Made by a program: the position numbers and the translations under genes. Shown one piece after another: positions 1 through 11,490 of a DNA stretch of 64,000 nt. This stretch comes from Acanthaster planci (taxonomy: Eukaryota > Echinodermata > Asteroidea > Valvatida > Acanthasteridae): the NCBI RefSeq assembly GCF_001949145.1, contig NW_019091424.1, positions 1,139,069-1,203,068 of the forward strand, written 5' to 3'. Every line of letters starts with the position of its first letter. Positions within the stretch are counted from its first letter, which is position 1. Below the pieces are notes generated by a model that ran no database searches, was not told where the DNA came from, and was given only the letters and a program-made list of their open reading frames with translations.

Positions 1-27
1 ACAGTACGTTATAATCCCACAAGGTTG

Positions 28-245
28 GGAATCTATAGCGTACCCAATGGCAATTAACAGCACACAATTCAAGCCAAACCCAACATCAAAGTACTGGCGA
101 ATACCACAAAGCGAAGCATGTGCTGTTTCTCCCTGGTGATGTCGGCGATGATGTAGGCAAATTAAAGAGTGGAGATCAGAACCGCATCGCCTGTCAGGCC
201 TTGCAGAACCTCTCCAACAAAGAGCACGTAGCGAGGCAGGTCCTA
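28..245 (-). pseudogene. Broken third copy of the SLC46-like transporter, fragment of exon 1
   Basis: Read on the minus strand this stretch matches the middle of exon 1 of the two intact SLC46-like genes in the window: DLPRYVLFVGE, then LQGLTG, then ADITREKQ. It has an in-frame TAA (plus-strand positions 162-164) where the intact copies read LSLAYI, one extra codon just after it, and further stops in the last third. The similarity ends abruptly at 245, so the 5' part of the exon (transmembrane helix 1 and the glycosylated loop) is missing. It lies downstream of the stop codon of the next gene in the same orientation, as expected for a dead unit of the same tandem array. The rest of this copy would lie left of the window, so only this fragment can be judged. 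Confidence 0.85.
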
Positions 246-709
246 TATTACTACAGATGGGTAAATTAATAACATAATTGAATGAAAATGGTATCCTGTC
301 CGAATACCAAATAGCAAACTAAAGGCAAATTTTAACATCAATTAATTTTTACCAAACTGAAATTGATAATGCATTTAATAGCACTCACAAAAATAACCAC
401 TTCATAATACTATCCCTTGTGCGGTATTCATTTTAATATGTATTACATTAAATTTTGATAGTGTAGATGCAAGGCAGATCGGTGGACCCAAGTTGGTTAC
501 CATGCCCCCTCCGCCCGAGAAAAGGCAAAAACATTTTAAGAATTAGGCCTACATCTAAATTGAGAAAGGCAAGCTTTTCTATATCTTTCAAAATCGTGTA
601 AAACCACCCCTAATGCAGCTTCATCTTTCAAGACAGGAAATTAAAGGTTACATGAAAACCTGATGCACCTTCCCCCCCCCCGCCATGAATGTTTAACCGC
701 CGATGCCAT
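246..709. other. Non-coding spacer between the pseudogene fragment and the first SLC46-like gene
   Basis: No supportable coding region. From about 270 the sequence resembles 11490-11905 of the second duplicated unit, so it is the downstream flank of the first transporter gene. It would contain the 3' untranslated region of that gene on the minus strand. A C-rich run near 670-682 is the only local feature. Confidence 0.5.
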
Positions 710-3700
710 TTACGAATCGGCTATATTTGAGCCGGCTTCCTCCGCCTCTATCGCCTCCGCTGTGATGGAGTTATCGTCTTCCGTCGCTTGCGTGTGCGCA
801 GTCGTTGACTCGTCAACTCCTCCATAAGACGCGGACTTCTTATCTGTATCCTGACCAATTAAATCCTTTCCCGACAGGGGTGTCATGCATTGCAGTATCC
901 TAAGATTGAAATAACAATAACCACAGAAAGTGGTCGAAGAGAGAAAAATGATATCCTTGCGCACTGTCACTTAACATAATTATGTTTGATATCAGCTTGA
1001 TATTACGTACAATCCAACGGAAGCTGTTGAGCGTCCACATATGCCAAAGTCTACCGTTTGAATCACACATGTCAAGCGTATCGACAATCCTGCCACGGGG
1101 ACCAATCCGGTTCGTAAGTGACTTCGTCACAAAGGCAGACGCACAAGGATTTGCAGGCTCCCGTTGTACGATCGCTGAAGTAGCGAGTTAACTTCCGGTT
1201 CCACGGTTCCATGTAAATGGCGATCAATACATGTAACTCTATGTGCAGTGCATGTGCGATGGGAGTGGTTTAAACTGAAGTGACGTACGTCACATTTACG
1301 AACCGGATACATGTCTAGGTGTGGTCAAGCATTTTGGCCAAGACTTCCGAAAGCGCACGTTTGCTTCTTACAGAGAAAAACCAAATCACCTCCAAATTAA
1401 GCTCGATAAAAAGGGACTTACACAATGAGTGGCACAGGTAAGACGCTAGCACCGGCCATAGCTAGGAAGGTCAGTCCAGGGAAGAACTCCACGGTGGCGG
1501 CGAACGTGGCATTACATACCAACGGTGCCACGAAAAGGGAAATAAGTCCTAAAACGGTCACGATGCCCAAAGCCACACCTGCAAGGTGTACATTTGTAAG
1601 AGCAGTTTTGACTACGAGGAGCAATATGTGCCATCAAATTAAAGCCTCCGGTCAATCACTGTGATTTCTCTATTTGGCTTAAAACGACTGGACATTCAAG
1701 CACCCTGCTTGATCGACAGCAGCAGTTTTTAAAAGAGAAAAATGAGCAGGTACGCGGAATGTTATAATGTGACCTCTCAAATGAAATCTGTGGGTCATGC
1801 TTTACTTTCTTACCTTGTTCACCCGCAGTTACTGTCTTTGAAACGATGGCGGTCAGTACTGTCATTAGGAGAGAACGAAGGCAGCCCGTAACAGCACCTG
1901 TTAGTGAAGCAAATATTTTGGGTATTATTTATTTTGCTCAACAACTAGAGAGACAAAGATTATTTGACAATTGACTATTCCACACGAATTGTAATAATGA
2001 GCATTTATAAAGTGCAGAAATCCACCTGAGAAAATGTAAAAGAAAATTATTGCAGTTAGGTACTGGAAAAAATAGATTTGTTTTAAGCTTGTGCCGTAAT
2101 ATAAAAATATCTCTTGAGTGCCGTTTTGAAAGAACTGAGAGATGATTCTATGTTTGATGGGAAGCCAATGGAGATGCTGAAGGGTGGTAGTTATGTGTGA
2201 GAAGTGTTTGGTTTCGGGTAAAGAGGTGTGCAGCACAATTTTGCTTGCCCCGTAGTTAAGTCAGTAGTTCTTAATGGAACGCCTAAGAGAAGAGAGTTGC
2301 ACATGTCCAAGCGCGAGGTAACGACAGCACGTATCAGTTGTTCCGTTGCTTGTTTCGAAAGGTGTTTGCGAATTTTACTGAGGTTTCTGAGGTTGTTCGT
2401 GATCAACTGTGAAATGCAGGAAGTGTGTGATTTAAAAGTCAAGGCAGAATCCAAAACGATTCTGAGGTTTCGAACTCTTCTAGAAGGGACGGTCTCTGAG
2501 CCTCCTATGATTTAACAAACTCAAAGTCCCCTTTGCTACCTTACACACGTTAAAAACCCATTTTCTGCCAAACTTTAGTTCGCCCGTCTCTCACGTACCA
2601 CCAAAGTAACTGAGTCAGAAGTTGGAAGTAAAGCCAACATTTAGAGGGGATTTTTTTCACTTTTGACGGGTTTTCCCGGACATTTCTCTACTTGTGAATA
2701 GTGAGGAATGTTTTGAACGCTCTAATGAGAAAGTATCACGCAAGAAGGAAACCGTATGAATGAGAATAGAAATTTTTTTGGGGTGCCTTTAATTCGGGCA
2801 ATTTGACGTCGTTGTAACGTATTAGTGCAATGCAGCAAAAGCTCGTTCCGAAACTCACTCGTATCCAGGTGTGGGTGAGTTTGTTTCTGCATTTAATTGG
2901 GGAACCTGAACAATAGAGGACAATAAGGTCCCCGATTGACAACTGTGTACAAAACATATTGATGGCCTTCTAGAAAAGTTAAAGTACAAACAAAAGAGGA
3001 ACAATAGGGAGTCCCGAGTTGCTGGCAAGTACACACTTGTGTGCGTGTAAGTGTATGCCATGCCGAAAATCCGGACATCTCATATGATGTATCGGACTCA
3101 GTGTGGAAATTTGAATCCGCATGGAAAACGAACCGCAGTTAGCACAAATGGCTCTCGATCTTGACATGAAATGATGGATACAAACGATTCACCAGTCTTC
3201 CAGACAGTATAACCGATGACCTGAGGGAAATTTGATAAAAGTATGAAACTTGGGCACTAAGTAAGGTGAAAAACACGAATAATGACGAAAATGGGTCCAA
3301 TGAAAAACTAAGTGAAGCTCACAAAAGGCTTTCTGCCCAGAAGTAATAATTTTTTTACCATAACAGTTACTAGTCTTTCATGTGGCATCTAAGTTATTTG
3401 AAGGCAAACCCGGCAAATTGTGAAAATTAGACACAAAGGTAGGTAATAAAGCGATATTTTTTTTCATAATTATCCTTTGTCGCAATATTGACATTTTCCA
3501 CTTCCTTGATTATTTTCTGGAGATCTGTCTTACCAGAGCCTATTAAAAATCACCATTTATTTGATAGTTCCCGTTTGGCAACTTGATTCACACACGAGGT
3601 CTTCAAGGGAAACGGCAGGACAAATCCCTCACGTGGGTCACCACCGATGTGCGTCGTCTGCTAGAGTAACACTTCACAGGTCGACGACCATATGTTACTA

Positions 3701-6700
3701 CACGTATTGCGCATGTACGAATACACGAACTAAATGCAGACAAACAGTCTATGGGCACCAAACTTACGTGGCTTATGCCTGTCAAATAAAAGAACGCGCG
3801 CGTCAGTGCTGTGTCAGTCCGTCTGCTGGGATTAGTCTATGCCGGTAGGTACGCTTCAGTATTGGATCAGTTGAATGTTGTTAAATTGGTTGAATGTTGG
3901 AAACAAGGCATTAGTGATTCACTTTCTGAAACAGCGATTATTAATTATTCAGTGCCACAAGGGTCAGTGTTAGGGCCCCAATGGTTCACCATTTACATTT
4001 CGCCCATCACTTTTATGCTGACGATATGCAATTATACCTGCCTTTTAAACCTGTGTAGTACGTGGTTGATGATAATCTCGCTCACATGGAGGCATGTTTA
4101 GGTGAGATCAGCCAGTGGGTGAAAGTGAATTTTCTCAAGTTAAATGCTAATTAGGGTGGAAATGAGGGTCAAACAACTCTATCTGAGCTCGATGTTGATC
4201 GATTTACTTTTGGGATCCACCTGTCCTAGTCATGCTCACAAACTAAGTTGAGGGGCATGAACATACGTGAAGCATTTTGGCAGGCCAAAACACGCAACCC
4301 GCCTTGAGCAGAAGCACCCCCTCCATCGGTTGAAAAGAGCCATTTGACAAATCACTTTTGTTGCTATTACTCAGCCACCGCAACGTCTGCATTTCACTGT
4401 CTTTCGTGAACCAGGGAAGTGTGGGGAACCAGTCAAAAGGAGCCTACGTTGCTAGGGAAATTGGGCCCTCTCTTAGTCGCACTTGGGGATCATTGGTCAA
4501 GAAGGGTTCAATGTTCGCGTAGGCCTAACAATACAACCTGCGGGCGATGCCATTGCTGTAATTTGTCCCCATTTTAGGTTACCAGTTAAGACGATACCAG
4601 CAGTGGTCTATACAGTGTTCATAACGTCGCATTTCAAAGTTAATGCATCTGATACAGCATCGAGAGATGCGAAGCTTCAACATGGAACCTGTTCCACGAG
4701 AAATCTATTCGTCTGTGGGCCTACATTATAAAATTGATTCTTCTTTATATTCCTTACCAACAAAGAGAAGTTCAGTCGAAGTTACCAATCCTGTGATGAG
4801 GTTGTAAGACAGGTAACTGGCGCAGCAAATGTACAGGACAAACTCCTCTTTGAAGCAACGAGGGAGGGTTGCTCCTCCAACCAAGATTCCTGACAACAAA
4901 CGGAAATGTTACAAAGGCTAAGTGCTACTATATAAGAAAAATGGGTAATGTTCAACAATGAACAAATGTCCTACAGGAAAGCCTGGAATTGCAGAACTAT
5001 TGTGCTTCTTTCAATTTAATTAAGGATCAAAAAAGAAAGCAAAAATACTTTCCGCCAAATGTCCATTGGTAAAATGAAATGTCTATTACTAAGAACACAT
5101 CCTTTGGCGTAATGAGTTTGTTTTTACGTTCAATAAGAGACACTGAATTAAGGATAGAGGTAAATGGAATTCCAGATTGGGTTAAGGCCCCCGATTGGGT
5201 AAAGTTTCTCGATTGGGTGAAGGTTCAAGATAGGGTAACGGTCTTCAAGTGGAAAATCGTGCACAAATTATACGAGAGCTCTTCGAAAAAAAGTCGCAGT
5301 TCCAAAAAAAGGACAGCAACAGGCTAAAGATAGGCCTGTTAATTGCTACAGGCGCAACCTTTTAGCGTGATGCGTACAGCGAGATGTTTTTAAATTAAAC
5401 ATTCTCGATTGTGAACAGTTTCGTTTCTGCTATATCCCTCAAAGTCCTAATGTAATTAAAAACTCAATAATACACCCATCGCTGGAGCTGTACCATTCCG
5501 CATCTTTGGATCTTGAGGTGAAAATTCGGTTTCAAGTTCTGAACAGCCTTCTTCTCTACGAACAATTTACCAAAGCAATTTGCTGCCAAGGATACTGCAT
5601 TGTAGGCTCCCACAGTCACCGCTGACCAGCATATCGGTGCTGCCATTACCAACAGGATTGCTAATGCCGATGCTCCCTGTCAGAGCAAAATAGAATATAT
5701 ATACAACATTTTTAAAATACTTTTTTTGGTTAATGACAAAATCGAATATTATGCCCTTTAGTTCTTTTAAATCGAACCAACCCCCCCCCAAAAAAAATCA
5801 CAAGAAGGCATGTGGCTTTTCCTAATTGTCTCCTTTGTAAACGAAGTTGCATTCAAAGGCAAAATATTGTCTCAGTGACATGCGCTTAAATGTCGGGCAA
5901 TAGTCAATGTAATTAAATTTGCATAAAATGGGCAAGTTTTCCTCTCTTCAAATCCTTTCCCCTAGTACTGACTGAACCACGATGTGTTTGAATCTCAGGG
6001 GACACTATAACCGGCGCTCACAAGCGCGCTGGCATTGGCGAGTCATAAAACCGCACTGGTTTATCTAAGTGTAAAGGCGCCTTTCCACACGTAAACGTTT
6101 TTTTGATAGGATTGTGTACCCGATGCGTTCATGCTATTCACGTCTTAAGCGGACACAAAAATCGACTCCATTACCATAACACACCCGGAGACGCTTTGTG
6201 CGCGTGTTGACGCGCATATGGAAAGGCGCCGCAACGCGTGCGTCCCAGCTGCGCACGCATTAACAATTTCTGTTCTGGTCACCAGATACCCCAATTAGCC
6301 TTATTCATTAGTCAGCCATCTTGAGGGACAAGCTCTCTATTTTCTTGGAATTTTACATGTATGGAAACGAAGTCCATGCCTGAGGGGCAGATTATAAATC
6401 GTCATCCTTGTCCTCCGTGGGATGAGAAATTCTGTCGCTTTTGATATCCATATGAAAAATAGTTATCCCAAAATGAAGCTTAAACCTGTGATTACTTTAG
6501 TAGTCAGCCTCCTTGTAGGTTCAAGTGAAGAAATGAATTGGGGGGGGCACGTTACAAATCATCACCTGGAACGGGTATTCGTTTAGTCTTCAACGCTAAC
6601 TCGTTCCTGTTCAAACTATCTCAAGTTACTTTAGGTTTCCAGCTGGGTCAAAACATCATGCAGATTACATTTACAGTACGAATTTGGATACTGAAAATAA

Positions 6701-8122
6701 AGGCCACTTTTCACATTTACATTTAGCCTAAATTTCACATATCGGTAATTCGTTTAACTTGAGCAATGAGATTGGCCTGTTGATGTTTTCTATAAATTAG
6801 TCACCACAGCTTGGACTTTCCTTCGCATCGCTCAACCCGATTCACCATGTTTTAGCTCTGCATTGTGGGATACTTTAATACCCAACTAACGGGCTCAGTG
6901 GGTGGGTTACTTGGGCCAGGCCAGAAATAGATGAGTGCCATATCGAACGCAGCTGCGCTTAAGCGAGTAGACGCGGGGAAGTAATCGAACGCGCTCAAGC
7001 GGACTAAAGTCCACAGGCCTACCTGGAACATGAAATTACCAATGAAGTTTATAGCAGACAGCAAGATGAGACGGATGTGTCGCTTGTCCTCCGTCACACC
7101 GAACAATTGTGCTATCCGCGCAAAGGTGTGGCCAAACTGCCCAGCAATTTTTTCTGATGGTCAGAAAAGCAAGTAAGATTCTTTTCAAACATTTTCTGAA
7201 TGGTCAACATAACGTTCATAGGATTTTGCTAAAGTGTGCAAGAGAAAGATTGACAGGCTTATTTAACGCAAAAGTAATGCTTAATTTTGTGGACAAATAT
7301 CCCAGACACTTCCAGCCTGTCTACACTCATTCGGCACTTACCTTTGTTCCTGTCAGCTTGTCTTGTCTCAAGCAGGCAAGTTGGTACTGCAATGTACAGC
7401 AACACAACTCCGAGTGCAACACAAAGTGCTGCGTAGACTGGTGCGAAGCCGAAGGAGTCTACGGCGTACCCAACGCCAAACTGCGCACAAGCCCCAACCA
7501 AAATAGCAGTGCCGAGGGTCACCACAAAGCGAAGCGTGCGCTGTTTCTCCCTGGTGATGTCGGCAATGTAGGCTAACGAAAGAGGGGAGATCAGAACCAT
7601 GTTGCCCGTCAGGCCTTGCAGAGCTTCCCCGACAAAGAGTACGTAGCGAGGCAGGTCCAGGGAGGTTGCCGCGAGGTACACCGCGCAGTTAGCGAGAATG
7701 CCGGCGCAGCAGACGAAAATCGGAACCTTGCGTCCGTAGTTGTCGCTCCAGGCGCTTATGACGGGCGTGGTAAGTGCTGCCAGCCCGAAGGCGCACAGCT
7801 GGAGGTACATCGCCCAGAGCGACGTCTCTGACTGTATCTTCTGCTGTAACTGGTAGGCCGGATCAGAGGCATTGCTGGTGCAGGATTGATTGAGATGGCT
7901 CCCATTTGCAGCGCGATCTCGGGCGACTAAACTCTGCAGATATTCCACACTTATCATAAGGTGCACACCAACGGCTGCCAAAGCGACCATAAGCGCTGGT
8001 TCCACCGTTATCCATCGCTTGCTGGCCCGGAGCCGACTGTCTGTCCACTCGCTGTCCACTTGATCACCCTCGTCATCTCTAGAGGTCAACAGATGATCTT
8101 TCTCAGACTGAAATCTACTCAT
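710..8122 (-). CDS. SLC46-family MFS transporter (PCFT/HCP1-like), unit 1 copy
   Basis: Seven exons on the minus strand: 8122-7342, 7153-7023, 5676-5571, 4889-4758, 1897-1814, 1578-1422 and 899-710. All have GT-AG borders and matching phases (1,0,1,1,1,2), giving about 526 residues against roughly 460 in vertebrate SLC46 proteins. The start is the first ATG giving MSRFQSEKDHLL; the open frame upstream has no ATG. Exon 1 holds helices 1-6 with an MFS motif A (DNYGRK, residues 128-133), and three N-glycosylation sequons (N73, N78, N84) in the first loop, where PCFT is glycosylated. Exon 3 carries the APICWS segment matching the PLCWAS region of the family. ExxxLL at residues 7-12 is an acidic dileucine signal of the kind that sends proteins to lysosomes. 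The family moves folates, heme or lysosomal catabolites with protons; the substrate here cannot be read. The tail after the last helix is acidic and Ser/Thr-rich. Confidence 0.9.
2190..2515 (-). mobile_element. LINE (CR1/L2-type) reverse transcriptase remnant, 3' part, unit 1
   Basis: The minus strand encodes a piece typical of the region after the reverse transcriptase palm of non-LTR retrotransposons: ALTFKSH, then LRNLSKIRKHLS, then RLDMCNSLLLG. It lies in the intron between exons 4 and 5 of the SLC46-like gene and has a counterpart at 14257-14540 in unit 2. The frame does not continue into an intact element, so it is a dead fossil. Confidence 0.75.
3790..4170 (+). mobile_element. LINE reverse transcriptase remnant, inverted relative to unit 2
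   Basis: The plus strand reads VPQGSVLGPQWF, the conserved block before the reverse transcriptase active site of CR1/L2-type elements, and then loses frame. The same segment, with the same left flank rich in GCGCGCG, occurs at about 14590-14985 in unit 2 but on the minus strand. The sequence on either side (for example 4267 onward against 14990 onward) is in the same orientation in both units, so only this block is flipped. Confidence 0.75.
4395..4490. repeat. Short dispersed hairpin element, family 3
   Basis: The stretch carries the recurring core GGAGCCTACGTTGCTAGG followed by a form of CCCTCTCTTGGTC. Related copies are at about 15125-15205, 27243-27312, 32105-32190, 57975-58060 and, inverted, 62035-62112. 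It sits in intron 4 of the transporter gene (minus strand), downstream of exon 4, and is shared with unit 2, so it predates the segmental duplication. Confidence 0.6.
5165..5245. repeat. 18-bp minisatellite in intron of SLC46-like gene, unit 1
   Basis: About four imperfect tandem copies of an 18-base unit related to GATTGGGTAAAGGTCCCC. Because 18 is a multiple of three, the plus strand reads as a repeated peptide (DWVK) that looks coding but is not. The same array is present at about 15885-15965 in unit 2 with a different pattern of changes. Confidence 0.7.
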
Positions 8123-8749
8123 CCCGTCTGTAACCGCCCACTCAATGTGCGTGCATATGCATAAAGGGCAATGTGAGTTGAAAACGGGAGTATTCAAAAA
8201 GGAAAATTGTCACACACCAGAACTTTCAATATACCAATCAGATTTAATGAGCTGGCTATCAAGCTTCTATGTACGTTACGAAATGTCACAGATCGAGAAG
8301 TTGTACAGAGCTATACTGGGCAAAAGGGACAATGGACCCAGGCCGGAGAGGGCAACGTTTCGTTATCATTGTGCTGTTAATACTTAATGGCGTGATTGGA
8401 CTGTACTATAAATATGAAGACCTATCGGCCTGTTAGCTGGTGTGGATCATTGAAGAGAGTCTCAGAATAACTCACATAAAGAGATAAAATTACACAAGGG
8501 CCGACAACTTTGAATTTCAATGGATCCAAAAGCACCCTGTTCTTTACTTAGGTCAATGTTTACCATTCAAAACCGAGATTTACGGACTTTGGGATTCATA
8601 GTTATCTCGAAATCAAATAAAACAGTGATTAACGTCCCTTTGGATTAGGAGACGAAAGACGACCTGAGATCAACCTTTGACAACGTGCCACCGACTTCTG
8701 TAGAAATGTACTACCCTCGCTTCTGCGTTGAGTGTAGAGCTTGGTCTAG

Positions 8750-10190
8750 GCCCTCACTGCTTCAGCATACGCGGAGACGCGCAGACAAAAGACCTAGACG
8801 GAAGCTCGTTGACTTGAACAGCAAGCCAAAACCGTTTCATCCTAACTTGCTCAAGCAATACATCACGTAATCTGAAAATGAGACAAACAGATCCAATTGA
8901 ACCCAAGACAATTGGAAGTCTACTGGAATGCGCTGGCGTGTCAATCATCGAAGGCGAAAATCCCTCATATGACGCAGAGCTTGGTATCGAACGCTTAACG
9001 ACTGACAATGCAGACACCATCACGTTACTATCTTAGTAACGTCTCAGCAAACGTTGCAGATGTCAAAATCGGTATTATTTAGAGCCACAACAAATCAAAC
9101 AGCGTGAAGCAAATTCTAAGTAATCATCGTGATGTTATGACCGACTTGCCTGTTGAAATCTATCTCGGTCAACACAAAATCACACTAGGTGCTTCAGACC
9201 CTGTCCGATGTAAACCCTATATATTACCGTATGCTCTCAGAGAAACCGTAACCAGAGAAGTACAGGACATTCTGAAAATGGGCATAATCGAATTCTCGAC
9301 TTCTCCATATGCATCTCATATTGGGCTTGTGAAGAAAAGGGACGGAACGAATCGGAACGAACTTTGTGTCGATTTCAGGAAGATGAACAAGGTTACTTTT
9401 TTGATGCAAAACCTTTACCGTGTCAAGATAAAGATAAGATAAGACCAGTATTTTTCGAAGTTCGACTTGACAAAAGGCTATTGGCAAATTCTACTTTCGG
9501 GCTGTATCATGAGCTCACTCCGAGGTACACACTAGCCACCGCACAGCGCCGCGTACAGCCCTTTGTCCTATAAAGATTGACCCCTATTACCCGGTACCAT
9601 GCACGTACGGTGGGCCAGTCAATATGACTCATGCAATATGACTCCTCGTCTATCTTTATCATCATTTTCATCATGATATGCAATAATTTCAAAGGAAAGG
9701 TCAACCTGTACCATATTTCTAACCTATTCCTATTCACCCATACAAAAGGTCGGAATGTATCAGACTTTCTGACCGTTGCCTTGTTCCTATTCGTCCCTGG
9801 GTCATCTTATATTATGTTTTTCACTCTACACCTCATTCCTATTCATATCAGCATGATCATATCATTATGCTTAAATGCATATTCATGAGACTTTTTTCTT
9901 ATTTATAGGCCAAGGTTCAAACTGTACCCGCTTGCCGCCTCCCCAACTATCATTTCAAAGTCATGCCTTTTCGCCTTGTGAACGCACGGGCAACATTCAC
10001 CCGAATTAGGCAATCATTACTGCATGAACGAGCAAAAAGCTTCGTAGACGATATTCTTGTTCGTATTCCAACTTGGGAGAAACACCTTGAGACGCTGCGT
10101 AAGGCACACTTTACTGCAAAACCAAGTAAATGTAATAGGAACAGAAAGAGTTGGATTTCTTGGTCAAGTGGTAGGAAAGGGTAAACTTGC
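8750..10190 (+). mobile_element. Decayed Ty3/gypsy-type LTR retrotransposon fragment
   Basis: Three recognisable pieces lie in order on the plus strand. Near 8815-8870 is a KPKPFHPNLLKQY segment like the spacer that precedes reverse transcriptase in such elements. 9104-9400 reads RCKPYILPYALRE, then MGIIEFSTSPYAS, then LCVDFRKMNKV, the start of the reverse transcriptase domain. 9963-10180 reads MPFRLVNARATF and FVDDIL, the catalytic centre region. The pieces are in different frames with stops, and about 450 bases (roughly 9500-9940) of unrelated AT-rich sequence separate the last two. No LTRs were found. It lies between the two duplicated transporter units. Confidence 0.8.
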
Positions 10191-11490
10191 ACCACAGCAA
10201 GAAAAAGTTTGACAAAATTCAGTCCATAATACTACCTGAAACTAAGAAATAACTATAACAAGGTCGTTCCTGGGTCTAATTACCGACGTTTCATTCCAAA
10301 TTACGCCGCGATCGGCTCTTTGCTCACAGACAAGACAAGTCACGAGACCTATAAAGCCGAGTGTCGGTAGAGTACTCGACACATCAGTAGTCTCAATACT
10401 GCGCCCACGGTCAGCTTTGTTTTTTTGTTTGTTTCTTGTTTTTCTTTGTTGTTGTTTCTTGTTTTGGGGTTTTTTTTAATGAACCTTTGTGACACTGTTT
10501 AAAAATTTGTTTCAAAAAGTTTTATAAATTACTGATAGCATACTTTAAAAGGACAATTTTTCAATGTCGTCACCAGAAAAGGTTGTGTATGGCGTGACGG
10601 TCAGGCACTCTTTTTCAGATGACGTCTTTTCTGTATTCTATATTTACATCTGGGAACAAGACAAACGAGCCGGTCTCTTTTCCTGTGCATATGTACAAGC
10701 CGAAAATGCTTTTGAACAGTAAAAAGTGCTGGGCCAGTCTATTTTAGTGTTGGTAGTGACCGCCGTTACATGCACATGCTGTCATGAGGGACATCGTGCG
10801 TTATACCTACATTATTTCCAAAAAAAGAGTGAGGGTAAAAAATCTGCCTCGCCGCACCACTTTTGGAGGCAGCTCCTGACCAGAAATCGGAGGCTTTTTT
10901 GGCTTTTAATCAGCTAGCATAAGGCACTGAAGCCTCCATCCGGCGGTGGCCACCGGCGGCCATCTTAGGTATTGCTCATATCATTGTCACCGATTCGTCC
11001 GTGGTAACAATAGAAAACGAACGCCTTGGTATATCGGCAAGGTAAGATGGCTGCCGGTAGCTTCAGTCGATACAAGAGCATTGCAATCCCAAACTTGTTC
11101 TAAATAAGACGTTCGTGTCCCTAGCTACTCGTAGACCCCAGTTAAAATGCCAAGCGCCTACAATTCCACAACAGGGCTGTCAAGTAGTTGCTCTAACCTA
11201 AGGTATAAGAGTTTGTATAACTCAAATTAAAAAGCGTCTTTTGTAATGTTCTTCACAGAGCCCACTTGTCATCCAAACACGACAATATCAATAATGAGAC
11301 CTTGTAATACTCAACAAATAACAAAGCCAGTACGGTACGCGAATCATTTAGCCATCGATGAAATTGAAATCAAATTAGAATCAGAGGATATTTCTTTCGC
11401 ATTTCTCTGTAAGAGTTAATCGATACAACTGTGACATCATTACATGCAAACATAGCATGAAATCTCCTTACTAAATGTACGTGTTAATAT
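10191..11490. other. Intergenic stretch between the two SLC46-like units
   Basis: No gene is supported. It contains a T-rich stretch near 10415-10490, small composition biases, and the approximate junction between the two tandem units. Open frames here are short and show no family resemblance. Confidence 0.5.

Larger units (their letters stand above)
270..10450. repeat. Tandem segmental duplication, unit 1
   Basis: This segment and 11490-20290 align collinearly: 3' flank, all seven exons of an SLC46-like gene, introns, and the 5' flank up to a shared AT-rich stretch near 10350-10450 and 20220-20280. Exons are close to identical. Introns vary from nearly identical (1355-1855 against 13345-13855) to heavily diverged with indels. 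Old transposon remnants inside introns are shared, so they predate the duplication. The gypsy fragment near 8.8-10.2 kb has no counterpart in unit 2. Outer limits are approximate because they were judged by eye. Confidence 0.85.

Noticed and set aside
5079-5327. Small plus-strand protein with PDWVK repeats
   Set aside because: The repeat is an 18-base minisatellite inside a transporter intron, and the duplicated unit has a broken frame.
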